33,532 bases of DNA from Acinetobacter sp. WC-141. GTDB lineage: Bacteria; Pseudomonadota; Gammaproteobacteria; Pseudomonadales; Moraxellaceae. The position numbers were made by a program, and so were the translations under genes. The notes beneath the pieces were generated by a model. That model was not told the DNA's origin and made no database searches. It was given only the letters and a program-made list of their open reading frames with translations. Below are positions 1-7,689 of the stretch, one piece after another. The stretch is taken from NCBI RefSeq assembly GCF_000313935.1, contig NZ_AMSS01000062.1:1-33532 (forward strand). The letters run 5' to 3'. How positions within the stretch are numbered: the stretch's first letter is position 1; the number at the start of each line of letters is the position of its first letter.

Positions 1-289
1 TTATCTGACGTACAGCGTACATACTCATTTTTATACCCTGAGCTTGTAAGTATTTGGTTAATCGAATATAACCATAGCTCTGCTTTGTCTCCTCATGGGC
101 TATTTTCACCAATATCGTCTGTTGATTTCGTTGAATCGTTCTTTTGCTCACGCCTCTCTTGAGCCAATCATAAAAACATGAAACTGAAACATGAAGTAAT
201 CGAGCCATTAAGGTAATTGGAAAAGAATATCTTTTTTGTTTCATATAGGCGTACCTTACTGACTTTCTTTGGCAAAGTACGCTGCTGCC
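1..289 (-). CDS. IS3-family transposase OrfB, N-terminal part (partial)
   Basis: Catalytic subunit of an IS3 transposase, made as an OrfAB fusion by -1 frameshifting. The frame is open from the slippery site at 289-295 through an internal ATG at 242-244 to the left window edge. It encodes a KQKRYSFPITLMARLLHVS start followed by an HTH_21-like segment (HEETKQSYGYIRLTKYL), both characteristic of IS3 OrfB. The DDE integrase core lies beyond the edge. The end at base 1 is the window limit, not a real terminus. Confidence 0.8.
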
Positions 290-555
290 TTTTTTAAAAA
301 TTCACGTTCCATTTCAGCTATTTTGAGCTGTTGTTTGAGTTTTTTATTTTCTTCGAGTAGAGCGTTTAGATCAGGTGAATACTGTTTTGTACCTGCTAAA
401 GTTCCAGCCTTTGCTTTGGTATTCCAATTTGAAAGAGTTTGCATTGAAATGCTAAGTTGTCTGGCTGTTTCCGAGACATTGCCTTGATTGGCTTCAATTA
501 ATTTGATGGCTTCAGCTTTAAATTCTGTGGTGTAAGTCTTGTGTTTCTTGCTCAT
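256..555 (-). CDS. IS3-family transposase OrfA (HTH protein)
   Basis: DNA-binding OrfA of an IS3-type element, 99 aa. Residues 1-50 form a helix-turn-helix (YTTEFKAEAIKLIEANQGN then VSETARQLSISMQTLSNW). Residues 65-90 are a leucine-zipper-like coiled coil (LLEENKKLKQQLKIAEMEREF) that normally multimerises OrfA with OrfAB. Close to its 3' end the message reads A AAA AAG at 295-289, the canonical -1 slippery heptamer, and the shifted frame is open into OrfB. The family assignment is firm; the exact IS name is not called. Confidence 0.9.
   Translation of the reverse strand: MSKKHKTYTTEFKAEAIKLIEANQGNVSETARQLSISMQTLSNWNTKAKAGTLAGTKQYSPDLNALLEENKKLKQQLKIAEMEREFLKKAAAYFAKESQ
289..295 (-). promoter_or_regulatory. 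Programmed -1 ribosomal frameshift site of the IS3 element
   Basis: On the minus strand the OrfA codons TTA AAA AAG contain the heptamer A AAA AAG. A one-base slip at this point continues without a stop into the OrfB frame, which is how IS3 elements make the OrfAB transposase. Confidence 0.75.
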
Positions 556-608
556 GGTAAACTCCTGATGAGTGTGTTTAGTTTACCAAGTTAAAACCTC
601 CTGTTTTT

Positions 609-1976
609 TCAGCACACATCAATTCTATTAGCATGACGCATGCAGAAAGAAATCATTGGGTCAGATTCGTTTATATCTCTATATAAGTGTTTTCCTCTAA
701 ATTTTTCTAGATAAACTGTAACTTTCTCTTTCTTTGTACTTAATTTAAAACTATCTAGATAACAATAGAACGCTACTGAATCAACATTGGGAGCTAATTC
801 TGGATGGGACAATAATCCTACTATAAAAGGAGCTAAAGTATCTGGATGAGGAAAAAATGCTGCTCTAACTCGATTAGGCGTCCACCCTCTATATTTAAGA
901 TAATCTACTATCCCTTTAGGCCATTGGGTTGAATCAGGTAAAATACGGCCATAGTTTACAAAAAGAATGCATAACGCTAACTCAATACTTCGCGGATCTC
1001 TCCCGTCTGAATTTAAATAGTAATCTTTAACTTCTTTTAATTTTTTTTCATTAGCTAAAGACAGACTACTAATCGCTTTATCCAAAACTTCTAAATCTCC
1101 AGCATGGTTTTCAATCCCCTTAAATACATTTTTAACTCTACTAGTTTTCCAATTTATGGAACGAAAGAAATCTTCCATGCCTTTTGGCCAGTATTTGACT
1201 GCTGGAATATTATTTCCAAATTTTGAATATAATATTTGAAAAGCCTCATTTAATGTTCGCTCAGGAACCCTAAACTCCTTATTAAAATCAATCACTTTAC
1301 TTATTTTATCGAAGTTAAATTCATCTATATTATCAATAATTTCTTGTATTTTATCCCAATCTTCCTCCCATTTCTGTATGTCTCTAATGGCTTTATCATG
1401 TATCAAATCAAGTGAAGCTAAACAATAACTTAAAGTCTTAGCTTCTAAAGAGGCTAGTGAAAAAAAGTTACTAATCTCGTCAATATCGAATTTATCAAAA
1501 TTATCATCATTTTCTATATAATTCCGTGCTATATCCCCAAATGAAGGTATTGGTTTCTTTTCAATATTTTCAAAATTTAGAGGAATAATAAAATCCTCAA
1601 TAACATCTATTGAAATTAAATACTTAACAAAATTACATGCAGCTGAATATTTTTGCCCCTTAGTAGATAAGGTATTATCAGGATTAGCATCCAATTGATT
1701 CTTATAAAGGATCATTGTTTTTTCATCAATTTTTCTTGAAAGTTTAGAAATTATTCTCAGAAAATTTCTTAATACTAAAAACTGCGTCCTAGCTGACCGC
1801 TTTCCCTGAAGATATGTTTTGACTCCTGAAACTATTTCATAAAAATGATCTAATGTATTCAACTCACTGAGATCATAGTATTTATTTTCAATGTTTATCT
1901 CTGCTTTTGGAAAATCTAAAATTGTGTCACTTTTAGATTTTTTGAGAGAAATAGGAATACGTTGTAGCTTACTCAT
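609..1976 (-). CDS. Recombinase-associated protein, GmtZ-like candidate, 3' end cut by IS
   Basis: 455-residue protein of uncertain function, probably a partner of the upstream tyrosine recombinase. Its ATG overlaps the recombinase stop by 8 nt (ATGAGTAA), which indicates translational coupling. Residues about 44-130 are helical and look like an integrase core-binding (SAM-like) domain. Residues 246-285 and 335-374 are an ungapped duplicated unit sharing WPKG, a central W and an RV...F end. No R-H-R-Y catalytic set is visible. The stop codon lies at or inside the IS3 end, so the natural C-terminus is probably lost. The region is AT-richer than its neighbours, as expected for acquired DNA. Arrangement and sizes recall GmtZ of gamma-mobile-trio elements, an inference from memory of that system and not a profile match. 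Confidence 0.6.
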   Translation of the reverse strand: MSKLQRIPISLKKSKSDTILDFPKAEINIENKYYDLSELNTLDHFYEIVSGVKTYLQGKRSARTQFLVLRNFLRIISKLSRKIDEKTMILYKNQLDANPDNTLSTKGQKYSAACNFVKYLISIDVIEDFIIPLNFENIEKKPIPSFGDIARNYIENDDNFDKFDIDEISNFFSLASLEAKTLSYCLASLDLIHDKAIRDIQKWEEDWDKIQEIIDNIDEFNFDKISKVIDFNKEFRVPERTLNEAFQILYSKFGNNIPAVKYWPKGMEDFFRSINWKTSRVKNVFKGIENHAGDLEVLDKAISSLSLANEKKLKEVKDYYLNSDGRDPRSIELALCILFVNYGRILPDSTQWPKGIVDYLKYRGWTPNRVRAAFFPHPDTLAPFIVGLLSHPELAPNVDSVAFYCYLDSFKLSTKKEKVTVYLEKFRGKHLYRDINESDPMISFCMRHANRIDVC

Positions 1977-3099
1977 CGATATCCTCTAAATCTAAATAAA
2001 GACGAGCGGTATAAGTATCGACAGTAGATGCATGCTTATGCCTAGTAAGCATTTTGGTAACTTGCTGAGGATCACGAATATTCGTTTTTTCTGAAACTCC
2101 TTTTAATATAGTAGTAGCAAAACGATGCCTTAGCCCATGTGTCCATACATGTTGGTCTTCTTTGAGCTCTCCATCCTTTACAGCCTGACACCAACCAGTC
2201 CTAATTTGATTCGATAAAGTTCTAGGATGAAGTGCTTGGCCTGTTTTTAAAGAAAGAAAAACTTCTTGAGGTGGACTATATGCCTTTCTGGTCAATTGTG
2301 ATTTTTCTCTAAACTTTTTAATAATCTCCTTTCTTTCGAAATCCATATAGTCTCGGGTTTTTTTCAACAAATCAGGACTAACAGGAATTGTGCTTTTCTT
2401 CATTCCTTTTGTCACATTCAAAACAATATGAATATTTTTCTTTGCTATCAAACTTTTCTCAATTTCGTCTCTAGCAGGAATTTGATCAATGGTTAAGGCA
2501 CAAATCTCATGAGCACGAAGTCCAGCATCTTTCCCCCAATCCACCATTACACTAAAACGCGTTTCCAAACTGTTGGATTTAAAATGTTCTACTGCTAATA
2601 CTTTTTCGATCCATTCTTCTTTAGGTGCAAGCTTAAGTGGAGACTTTTGCTTAGAGTAATACTGAATCAATTGGTGAGTAAAAGAATCTTTATTTGAAAT
2701 TATTCTGATTTTAAAAGTTGAAGCAGTACCAATTAAATTTTTACAGTACTCGTTATCTTCACACCAAACCAAGAAATTAATAACGGTGGTTAAAATCTGT
2801 GAAACATAAATAGGAAAATTTGAATTTCTCTCAAGTATTTGATCAGCATATGCTTCTAACCAATCGTCATCAATATAATCAAAGGATACTTCTGGATTTT
2901 CAACTTCAAGTTGAGAGAAAAAATCACATAAGTGTTTGCTATAAGTACGACGTGTACTTTCACTCCACACTACCCTGTGTGAAAGAAAATATTTTAAAAC
3001 AAGCCGATTTAGAATATGTTCATTATTTAAAATTACAGGAAATTTCTTATAAACTTTATTAGAGAGTTTTACTTCATCTAAGTAATTAATGTATGCCAT
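1969..3099 (-). CDS. Tyrosine recombinase / integrase (GmtY-like candidate)
   Basis: Site-specific DNA recombinase of the phage-integrase family, 376 aa. The N-terminal part, residues about 35-130, is a core-binding domain (TRRTYSKHLCDFF, then LTTVINFLVWCE). The catalytic domain, about 170-370, carries the full residue set: R195 in GLRAHE, K231 in TKGMKKS, H321 and R324 in HGLRH, H354 in TRHKH, and the nucleophile Y363 in STVDTY. Spacing from H354 to Y363 is the family-standard nine residues. It is the first gene of a two-gene unit with the overlapping partner downstream. Such pairs sit at the ends of GMT-type islands and integrate them; position next to the core gene yajR fits that role. The enzyme family is secure; the GMT assignment is an inference. 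Confidence 0.85.
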   Translation of the reverse strand: MAYINYLDEVKLSNKVYKKFPVILNNEHILNRLVLKYFLSHRVVWSESTRRTYSKHLCDFFSQLEVENPEVSFDYIDDDWLEAYADQILERNSNFPIYVSQILTTVINFLVWCEDNEYCKNLIGTASTFKIRIISNKDSFTHQLIQYYSKQKSPLKLAPKEEWIEKVLAVEHFKSNSLETRFSVMVDWGKDAGLRAHEICALTIDQIPARDEIEKSLIAKKNIHIVLNVTKGMKKSTIPVSPDLLKKTRDYMDFERKEIIKKFREKSQLTRKAYSPPQEVFLSLKTGQALHPRTLSNQIRTGWCQAVKDGELKEDQHVWTHGLRHRFATTILKGVSEKTNIRDPQQVTKMLTRHKHASTVDTYTARLYLDLEDIDE

Positions 3100-3294
3100 C
3101 TATACACCTCATCTATCCCTATCGAACTACTTTATTAGAGCAAGTTCTATAGAGCAGAGTATAAATGAATATACAGCATACTTATAGTAAAATATTAGAG
3201 TAAGAGTTTAATGAGCAATAATAACCTTATTTACACCACGCATTAGCTGTCTTCATCCTATACATTTCTATGTTTTACTTTATAAGAGTTATGC

Positions 3295-4659
3295 TTAAAT
3301 GGCTACCTCTTTACCGAACAACTGCGTTAAATCACGTCGCGCAGCCTCATCAAGAGTCTGTTTATCGACTTTAATATAAGCAACTTGCTGGTCAGGCATC
3401 ACCACAACTTCTTCTATACCACGAATAGCCAATAGCTGTGTGGTCCACTCATTCACCTGTTGCACTTGCGGCAATGGCAACACAATCGATGACAAATACC
3501 GCGGCTGAGCTAAACCAAAACTAATTAGCAACCATATTATAGCAATCCCTGTTAAGACACTCCATCCCATCGCAGTATTATGTAACATCAATAATTGACC
3601 ACCTAGTGTGCCACCAAAAAAAGCACCCAAAAACTGACTACTGGCATTTACGCCCATAGCAGTTGCTTTTGACTGAATGGGCGCACATTTTGATAACCAC
3701 GATGGCAATAAAGCTTCCATCACATTAAAGGCAATGAAGAAAATACCGAGGCCTGCAAGTAATACATATTTTGATTGATACCCAAATATGAGGAGCAGTA
3801 AACCAGCAATAATTCCTGTAATTGCCGTTAAGAAAATTCCTCGCATTTTGCGATATTTTTCAGCCACGATAATGCTTGGAAATGCAAAAAACAGGCTAAT
3901 GACTAACAGAGGCAAATACACTAAACCATGGCTAGCTAGAGGAATATGGGCAAACTCGATGAGCTGTGAAGGCACATAAATAAACATGGCGGTAAGCAGT
4001 AAGTGCAATGCAAAAACCGAAACATGCAAACGGTTTAAATCACCCATTTGAATGACTTGCTTAAGCTGCGCCATGTAGCCTTGCTGATAATTACGATGAT
4101 GACGAGTTACTTTAGGTACAAGCAATAACATCAAAATCGCGATTAAACCCATAATGGTCGTGACAAAGAACAAACCAGAAATGCCGACAAGACTTGTGAG
4201 CCAAGGCCCAAGACTAAATGCCACCACAAAAGATAGGCCAATACTCATGCCCATGGCAGCCATGGCTTTAGTACGCTGCTCTTCACGTGTTACATCGGCT
4301 AAAAGCGCCATCACCACTGCTGAAACTGCACCTGCGCCTGCGATGGCACGGCCAATAATTACGCCATAAATCGTGTCAGATAAACCGGCAATTGCACCGC
4401 CAATTGCAAACAGCAATAAGCCAAGCACCACGAGAGGTTTACGACTAAAACGGTCAGCCAGTAAGCTAAATGGAATTTGTAAAATAGCCTGACTTAAACC
4501 ATAAACACCCACAGCCAAACCAATGAGTGCTGGAGTTGCATATTGATATGACTGCCCGACTACAGAAAAGACAGGAATAATCATGAACAAACCCAACATG
4601 CGTAGCGCAAAAATACTACTTAAGGCAAAAGTTGAGCGACGTTCCAAAGCATTCATCAT
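3295..4659 (-). CDS. yajR: MFS transporter, YajR-like
   Basis: Inner-membrane major facilitator superfamily transporter of 454 aa, the same length as E. coli YajR. Twelve hydrophobic segments span residues about 12-385. Motif A between TM2 and TM3 is present (LLADRFSRKPLVV), and the conserved FNVMEALLPSWLSK stretch after TM9-10 matches YajR closely. Residues about 395-454 form a soluble C-terminal domain (VNEWTTQLLAIRGIEEVVVM) corresponding to the ferredoxin-like YAM domain of YajR. The physiological substrate of this family is not established, though it is grouped with drug-efflux proteins. Two adjacent in-frame ATG codons make the start uncertain by one residue. The island junction lies in the 195 bp beyond its stop codon. 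Confidence 0.85.
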   Translation of the reverse strand: MMNALERRSTFALSSIFALRMLGLFMIIPVFSVVGQSYQYATPALIGLAVGVYGLSQAILQIPFSLLADRFSRKPLVVLGLLLFAIGGAIAGLSDTIYGVIIGRAIAGAGAVSAVVMALLADVTREEQRTKAMAAMGMSIGLSFVVAFSLGPWLTSLVGISGLFFVTTIMGLIAILMLLLVPKVTRHHRNYQQGYMAQLKQVIQMGDLNRLHVSVFALHLLLTAMFIYVPSQLIEFAHIPLASHGLVYLPLLVISLFFAFPSIIVAEKYRKMRGIFLTAITGIIAGLLLLIFGYQSKYVLLAGLGIFFIAFNVMEALLPSWLSKCAPIQSKATAMGVNASSQFLGAFFGGTLGGQLLMLHNTAMGWSVLTGIAIIWLLISFGLAQPRYLSSIVLPLPQVQQVNEWTTQLLAIRGIEEVVVMPDQQVAYIKVDKQTLDEAARRDLTQLFGKEVAI

Positions 4660-4748
4660 ATCAATACACGTTTATCAAACTAGGCAAATTATAAGCCGAT
4701 TCGTTTCTAAAAATACGGGACACCTTATTTAAATTAACGATTTCAGCT

Positions 4749-4778
4749 TAAAAAAATAAAGAGGCATTCAGCCTCTTT
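4749..4778 (-). terminator. Intrinsic terminator of the DUF475 gene
   Basis: An 8-bp stem AAAGAGGC / GCCTCTTT with a 5-nt loop is followed on the minus strand by a U-rich run. It lies 29 bases past the DUF475 stop codon and upstream of yajR, so the two genes are probably separate transcripts. Confidence 0.85.
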
Positions 4779-4806
4779 ATTCTAACGAACTTTACTGAAA
4801 ATTAGC

Positions 4807-5889
4807 TTAAGGCGACTCTTGCTCGCGCTTCGAATATTGAATTGAAGCAATAATAGCCCACACAATAAACGCTACACCAATTAAACCTGTGACAACTTCT
4901 GGCACATGAACACCTGTACCACTTGCAATCATAATGAATGCTAAAGCACCAATCGCATAATGTGCACCATGTTCTAAGAACACATAAGCATCTAGCGTGC
5001 CTTTTTCAACAAGATAAACTGTCATTGAACGGACAAAAATAGCACCAATTGCAAGGCCCAACATAATCACAACAACGTCGCTGGTAATTGCAAAAGCACC
5101 GATTACACCATCAAAGCTGAAGGATGCATCTAACACCTCAAGATACAAGAAACCACCTAAACCAGCTTTAACTACGCCAGACGCAGCACCCGAACCATCT
5201 TGTAATACAGCATTACCATTTTCATCAATTTCAGGTTCACCACCTAACAAATGACTTAATACTTCAACGCCAATATAAACCACAATGCCCCAAATACCAG
5301 CCATGGTGACTGCTAAACGTTGGTGGTCATCGACATAACCAGCCATCACAATTAAAGCAATCAAAGCAAGAAATACAGACATTGCTGGTACGCTAGCTAA
5401 ACTTGCAAGTTTAGATTCAAGCCATCTAAACCAATGGGTTTCTTTTTCATCATCAAAAAAGAAGTTTAAGAAAACCAATAATAGGAATGTTCCACCAAAA
5501 GCCGAAATTTCAGCATGGTGTGCCATTAAGCGCTCAGAATAAGTTTTCGGATCATTGAGTGCCAATTTTGCCACTTCAATAACGCCCATATCAGCGGTCA
5601 CAGCAACAATCACGACAGGGAAAATCAGACGCATACCAAAAACGGCGATTAAAATACCAACCGTTAAAAAGATCATTTTCCAGAACGGATCCCAATTACG
5701 TAGAACCGATGCATTCACGACAGCATTGTCAAAAGATAAAGAGACTTCCATTACAGCTAAAATGGCTGTAATTGTTAAAGCTTTAAGCATGGTCGACACG
5801 CCAGCTTCAGGTCCATGGGTAAAACCCCAATACGCGGATAGTGCTAAACACACCACCGTAAAAAATATCGAAAATCGGAAATGCTTCAT
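4807..5889 (-). CDS. DUF475 integral membrane protein (TerC-related)
   Basis: Polytopic inner-membrane protein of 360 aa belonging to DUF475, a branch of the TerC superfamily. About nine hydrophobic segments are visible. Two inverted signature motifs are present: SLSFDNAVVNA near residues 51-61 and SFSFDGVIGAFAI near residues 256-268, whose acidic residues are thought to sit in the membrane in TerC-like proteins. A hydrophilic loop with an acidic tract (GEPEIDENGNAVL) separates the halves. TerC relatives have been linked to tellurite resistance and to manganese export, but the role of DUF475 itself is not known. I saw no yybP-ykoY manganese riboswitch upstream. It is a single-gene unit with its own terminator. 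Confidence 0.85.
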   Translation of the reverse strand: MKHFRFSIFFTVVCLALSAYWGFTHGPEAGVSTMLKALTITAILAVMEVSLSFDNAVVNASVLRNWDPFWKMIFLTVGILIAVFGMRLIFPVVIVAVTADMGVIEVAKLALNDPKTYSERLMAHHAEISAFGGTFLLLVFLNFFFDDEKETHWFRWLESKLASLASVPAMSVFLALIALIVMAGYVDDHQRLAVTMAGIWGIVVYIGVEVLSHLLGGEPEIDENGNAVLQDGSGAASGVVKAGLGGFLYLEVLDASFSFDGVIGAFAITSDVVVIMLGLAIGAIFVRSMTVYLVEKGTLDAYVFLEHGAHYAIGALAFIMIASGTGVHVPEVVTGLIGVAFIVWAIIASIQYSKREQESP

Positions 5890-5958
5890 GGATCAGACCT
5901 ATACCAAGAACTAAATTTAATCTTTCTTAAAACCGCGGCTATTATATCGATAATTAAC

Positions 5959-5980
5959 CACAAAACGATGTTGTTTTGTG
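5959..5980. repeat. Inverted repeat in DUF475-tenA divergent promoter region
   Basis: Perfect 8-bp arms CACAAAAC / GTTTTGTG are separated by 6 nt in the 262-bp gap between the divergent DUF475 gene and tenA. It has no U-tract, so it reads more like an operator or a leader hairpin than a terminator. The rest of the gap is AT-rich with no riboswitch that I recognise. Confidence 0.35.
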
Positions 5981-6151
5981 CCGTTATTAGCTTTAGTTTA
6001 TCTCACTGTTTAATAAAGAAATTTATAATTCTTAATTAACTTGTTAATCGTATTAAATATTTTCTTGCGATATATCTATCATTATTATTTTCGTATTTTA
6101 AAATTGATTTAAAATCCGGTTTAGCTCTCTTATTTTAAATGGAATGATTTT

Positions 6152-6826
6152 ATGCTTTTTTCTCAAGAACTCTGGCAACGTAATTTAAATTTATATCAAA
6201 AAATTCTCGATCTTCCTTTTAATCAGGAACTTGCTAACGGTACTTTAGATAAAGAAGCTTTTTGTCATTATGTCATTCAAGATGCCCAATATTTAGTGGC
6301 TTATGGTCGTGTACTTGCTGTTGCAGCTGCGAAAGCTTTTGAAGCTGACGATATTATGCAATTTTCAGATGCAGCCAAAATTGCAATTGTGGTTGAACGC
6401 AGCTTGCATGATGACTTCATGAAAAATTTTGGTGTGACCAAAGAAGAATTTAAAAATACACCATTAACTTTAGCAGGCCATCATTACACTTCATTTTTAA
6501 CCGCTACTGCTTGGTCTGAGAGCTACCCTGTCGTGCTTGCAGCATTGTTACCTTGCTTCTGGATTTATGCCGAAGTCGGTAAAGATATTGTAGACAAATC
6601 CATTCCGAATAACCCTTACCAAGCATGGATTGATACCTATGCAGGTGAAGAGTTCCATATAGCCGTTCGAAATGTGATTGCGACAGTCGATAAAGTTGCA
6701 GCACGTTGTGATGCCGACACTTTAGAGAAAATGCATGCCGCATACACCATGGGTGCAAAACTTGAGTGGTTATTTTGGGATAGTGCCTACCACAAAAGAC
6801 AATGGTTAGGTTTAGATCAGATCTAA
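6152..6826 (+). CDS. tenA: Thiaminase II, TenA family
   Basis: Cytosolic aminopyrimidine aminohydrolase (TenA) that salvages thiamin degradation products by hydrolysing aminopyrimidines to HMP. The 224-aa protein has every active-site residue at the same number as B. subtilis TenA: D44, Y47, Y112, C135 (in LLPCFWIY), Y163 and E205 (in AKLEWLFWD). It therefore belongs to the cysteine-containing TenA_C group and should be catalytically competent. It stands alone, convergent with glpM, and no TPP riboswitch consensus was seen upstream. The start ATG follows a weak GGAATG ribosome-binding sequence, and the downstream hairpin ends the transcript. Confidence 0.93.
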   Translation: MLFSQELWQRNLNLYQKILDLPFNQELANGTLDKEAFCHYVIQDAQYLVAYGRVLAVAAAKAFEADDIMQFSDAAKIAIVVERSLHDDFMKNFGVTKEEFKNTPLTLAGHHYTSFLTATAWSESYPVVLAALLPCFWIYAEVGKDIVDKSIPNNPYQAWIDTYAGEEFHIAVRNVIATVDKVAARCDADTLEKMHAAYTMGAKLEWLFWDSAYHKRQWLGLDQI

Positions 6827-6832
6827 ATTAAA

Positions 6833-6872
6833 GTTAGGCTTTGACCATTTACTTCACTAAATGGTCAGCCTT
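6833..6872. terminator. Bidirectional hairpin between tenA and glpM
   Basis: A long imperfect stem-loop is built on TGACCATTTA / TAAATGGTCA with outer GGCT / AGCC pairing and AT-rich flanks. It fills the 50-bp gap between two convergent genes and can terminate both transcripts. Confidence 0.7.
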
Positions 6873-6876
6873 AAAT

Positions 6877-7218
6877 TTAACTTTGAAACAACTGCCAGCC
6901 ATAAATTAAACCTGCCGCAGCCATCACCCAACATAGAGTTGCCAGTCCTAGACATGACCACATCGACATACGTGTTGCCAGCACATAAACGGCAACTAAA
7001 TAAATGGCATAGGGAATAAGTGACCATAGACCAAACAGAGCTGTTTTCTGTAACGCCTCAGCCCCTTTTTGCTGATAAACAATTACATGAGCAATTAAGG
7101 CAAAGGTAGGAAAAAGCGGGACTAAACCTGCAATATAAAATGCCTTACTTTTCGATAAAATCGAAATAATGAGGACAACCCCAGCCCCCAACATACACTT
7201 TAAAAATAACGCCCACAT
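6877..7218 (-). CDS. glpM: GlpM family small membrane protein
   Basis: Small integral membrane protein of 113 aa with four predicted transmembrane helices. The block SKSKAFYIAGLVPLFPTFAL followed by TALFGLWSLIPYAIYL is the GlpM signature. In Pseudomonas, glpM was described as a membrane protein needed for efficient alginate production, but its molecular function is unknown and no alginate genes are seen here. It lies 52 bp downstream of the DUF1304 gene on the same strand, so the two may be co-transcribed. Confidence 0.75.
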   Translation of the reverse strand: MWALFLKCMLGAGVVLIISILSKSKAFYIAGLVPLFPTFALIAHVIVYQQKGAEALQKTALFGLWSLIPYAIYLVAVYVLATRMSMWSCLGLATLCWVMAAAGLIYGWQLFQS

Positions 7219-7270
7219 ACACTGATCTTACCTGATCATTTCCATTTCAAAACGCTGTATTTTGCGCTTT

Positions 7271-7624
7271 TCAGAGAAAATTAACAGCGACCAAAGCAAT
7301 TAATGCAGGAATTGCCTGAATATAAATAATCTTTTTACTGGCAGTCAGACCGCCATAAATACCTGCAATCAGTACACAGCCTAAAAAGAAATTGGCAATG
7401 GATGTCGCAAACGGTGCATCTGCCAATAAAGACCAAAATAGACCCGCCGCTAAAAAACCATTATAAAGACCTTGGTTTTGTGCCATGACTTTGGTGAGTT
7501 TTGCTTTTTCTGCATTATTTCCGAATGCTTTCATGCCATAAGGCTTGTCCCACAAAAACATCTCTAACACCAAAATGTAGACATGTAATATTGCGATAAG
7601 CGCAATAAATATTTGTCCAATCAT
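7271..7624 (-). CDS. DUF1304 membrane protein
   Basis: Small membrane protein of 117 aa with four hydrophobic helices. It shows the DUF1304 features: an N-terminal HVYILVLEMFLW segment, then NQGLYNGFLAAGLFW, then a glycine-rich third helix (GCVLIAGIYGGLTAS). The family has no established function. A good ribosome-binding site (AAGGAAAA) precedes the ATG. A strong terminator separates it from the reductase gene upstream, so it begins its own transcript, possibly with glpM. Confidence 0.8.
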   Translation of the reverse strand: MIGQIFIALIAILHVYILVLEMFLWDKPYGMKAFGNNAEKAKLTKVMAQNQGLYNGFLAAGLFWSLLADAPFATSIANFFLGCVLIAGIYGGLTASKKIIYIQAIPALIALVAVNFL

Positions 7625-7650
7625 ACAATTTTCCTTTTTATTTTAAAGAT

Positions 7651-7682
7651 ATGAAAAAAGATCAGTCTCTCGACTGATCTTT
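7651..7682 (-). terminator. Intrinsic terminator of the tetR-reductase operon
   Basis: A 10-bp perfect stem AAAGATCAGT / ACTGATCTTT with a 6-nt loop ends in a T-run on the minus strand, just after the reductase stop codon. Confidence 0.9.
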
Positions 7683-7689
7683 TAGTGTT

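Larger units (their letters stand above)
1..618 (-). mobile_element. IS3-family insertion sequence, 5' portion (runs off left edge)
   Basis: The segment holds orfA and the beginning of orfB of an IS3-family element, both on the minus strand and in the standard overlapping -1 frame arrangement. The outer end must lie between the orfA start (555) and about 620; IS3 elements usually begin 5'-TG some 50-80 bp before orfA, and a TG-rich stretch on the minus strand at about 611-621 fits. The far end and the target duplication are outside the window, so the exact boundary and the IS name cannot be fixed here. Confidence 0.85.

Noticed and set aside
5555..5914. 119-aa open frame on the plus strand
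   Set aside because: It lies antisense to the DUF475 gene, has low-complexity threonine- and isoleucine-rich composition typical of a shadow frame, and shows no family features.
5890..6151. Possible manganese (yybP-ykoY) or TPP riboswitch before DUF475 or tenA
   Set aside because: The conserved GGGGAGUA-type and CUGAGA-type elements are absent on the relevant strands.
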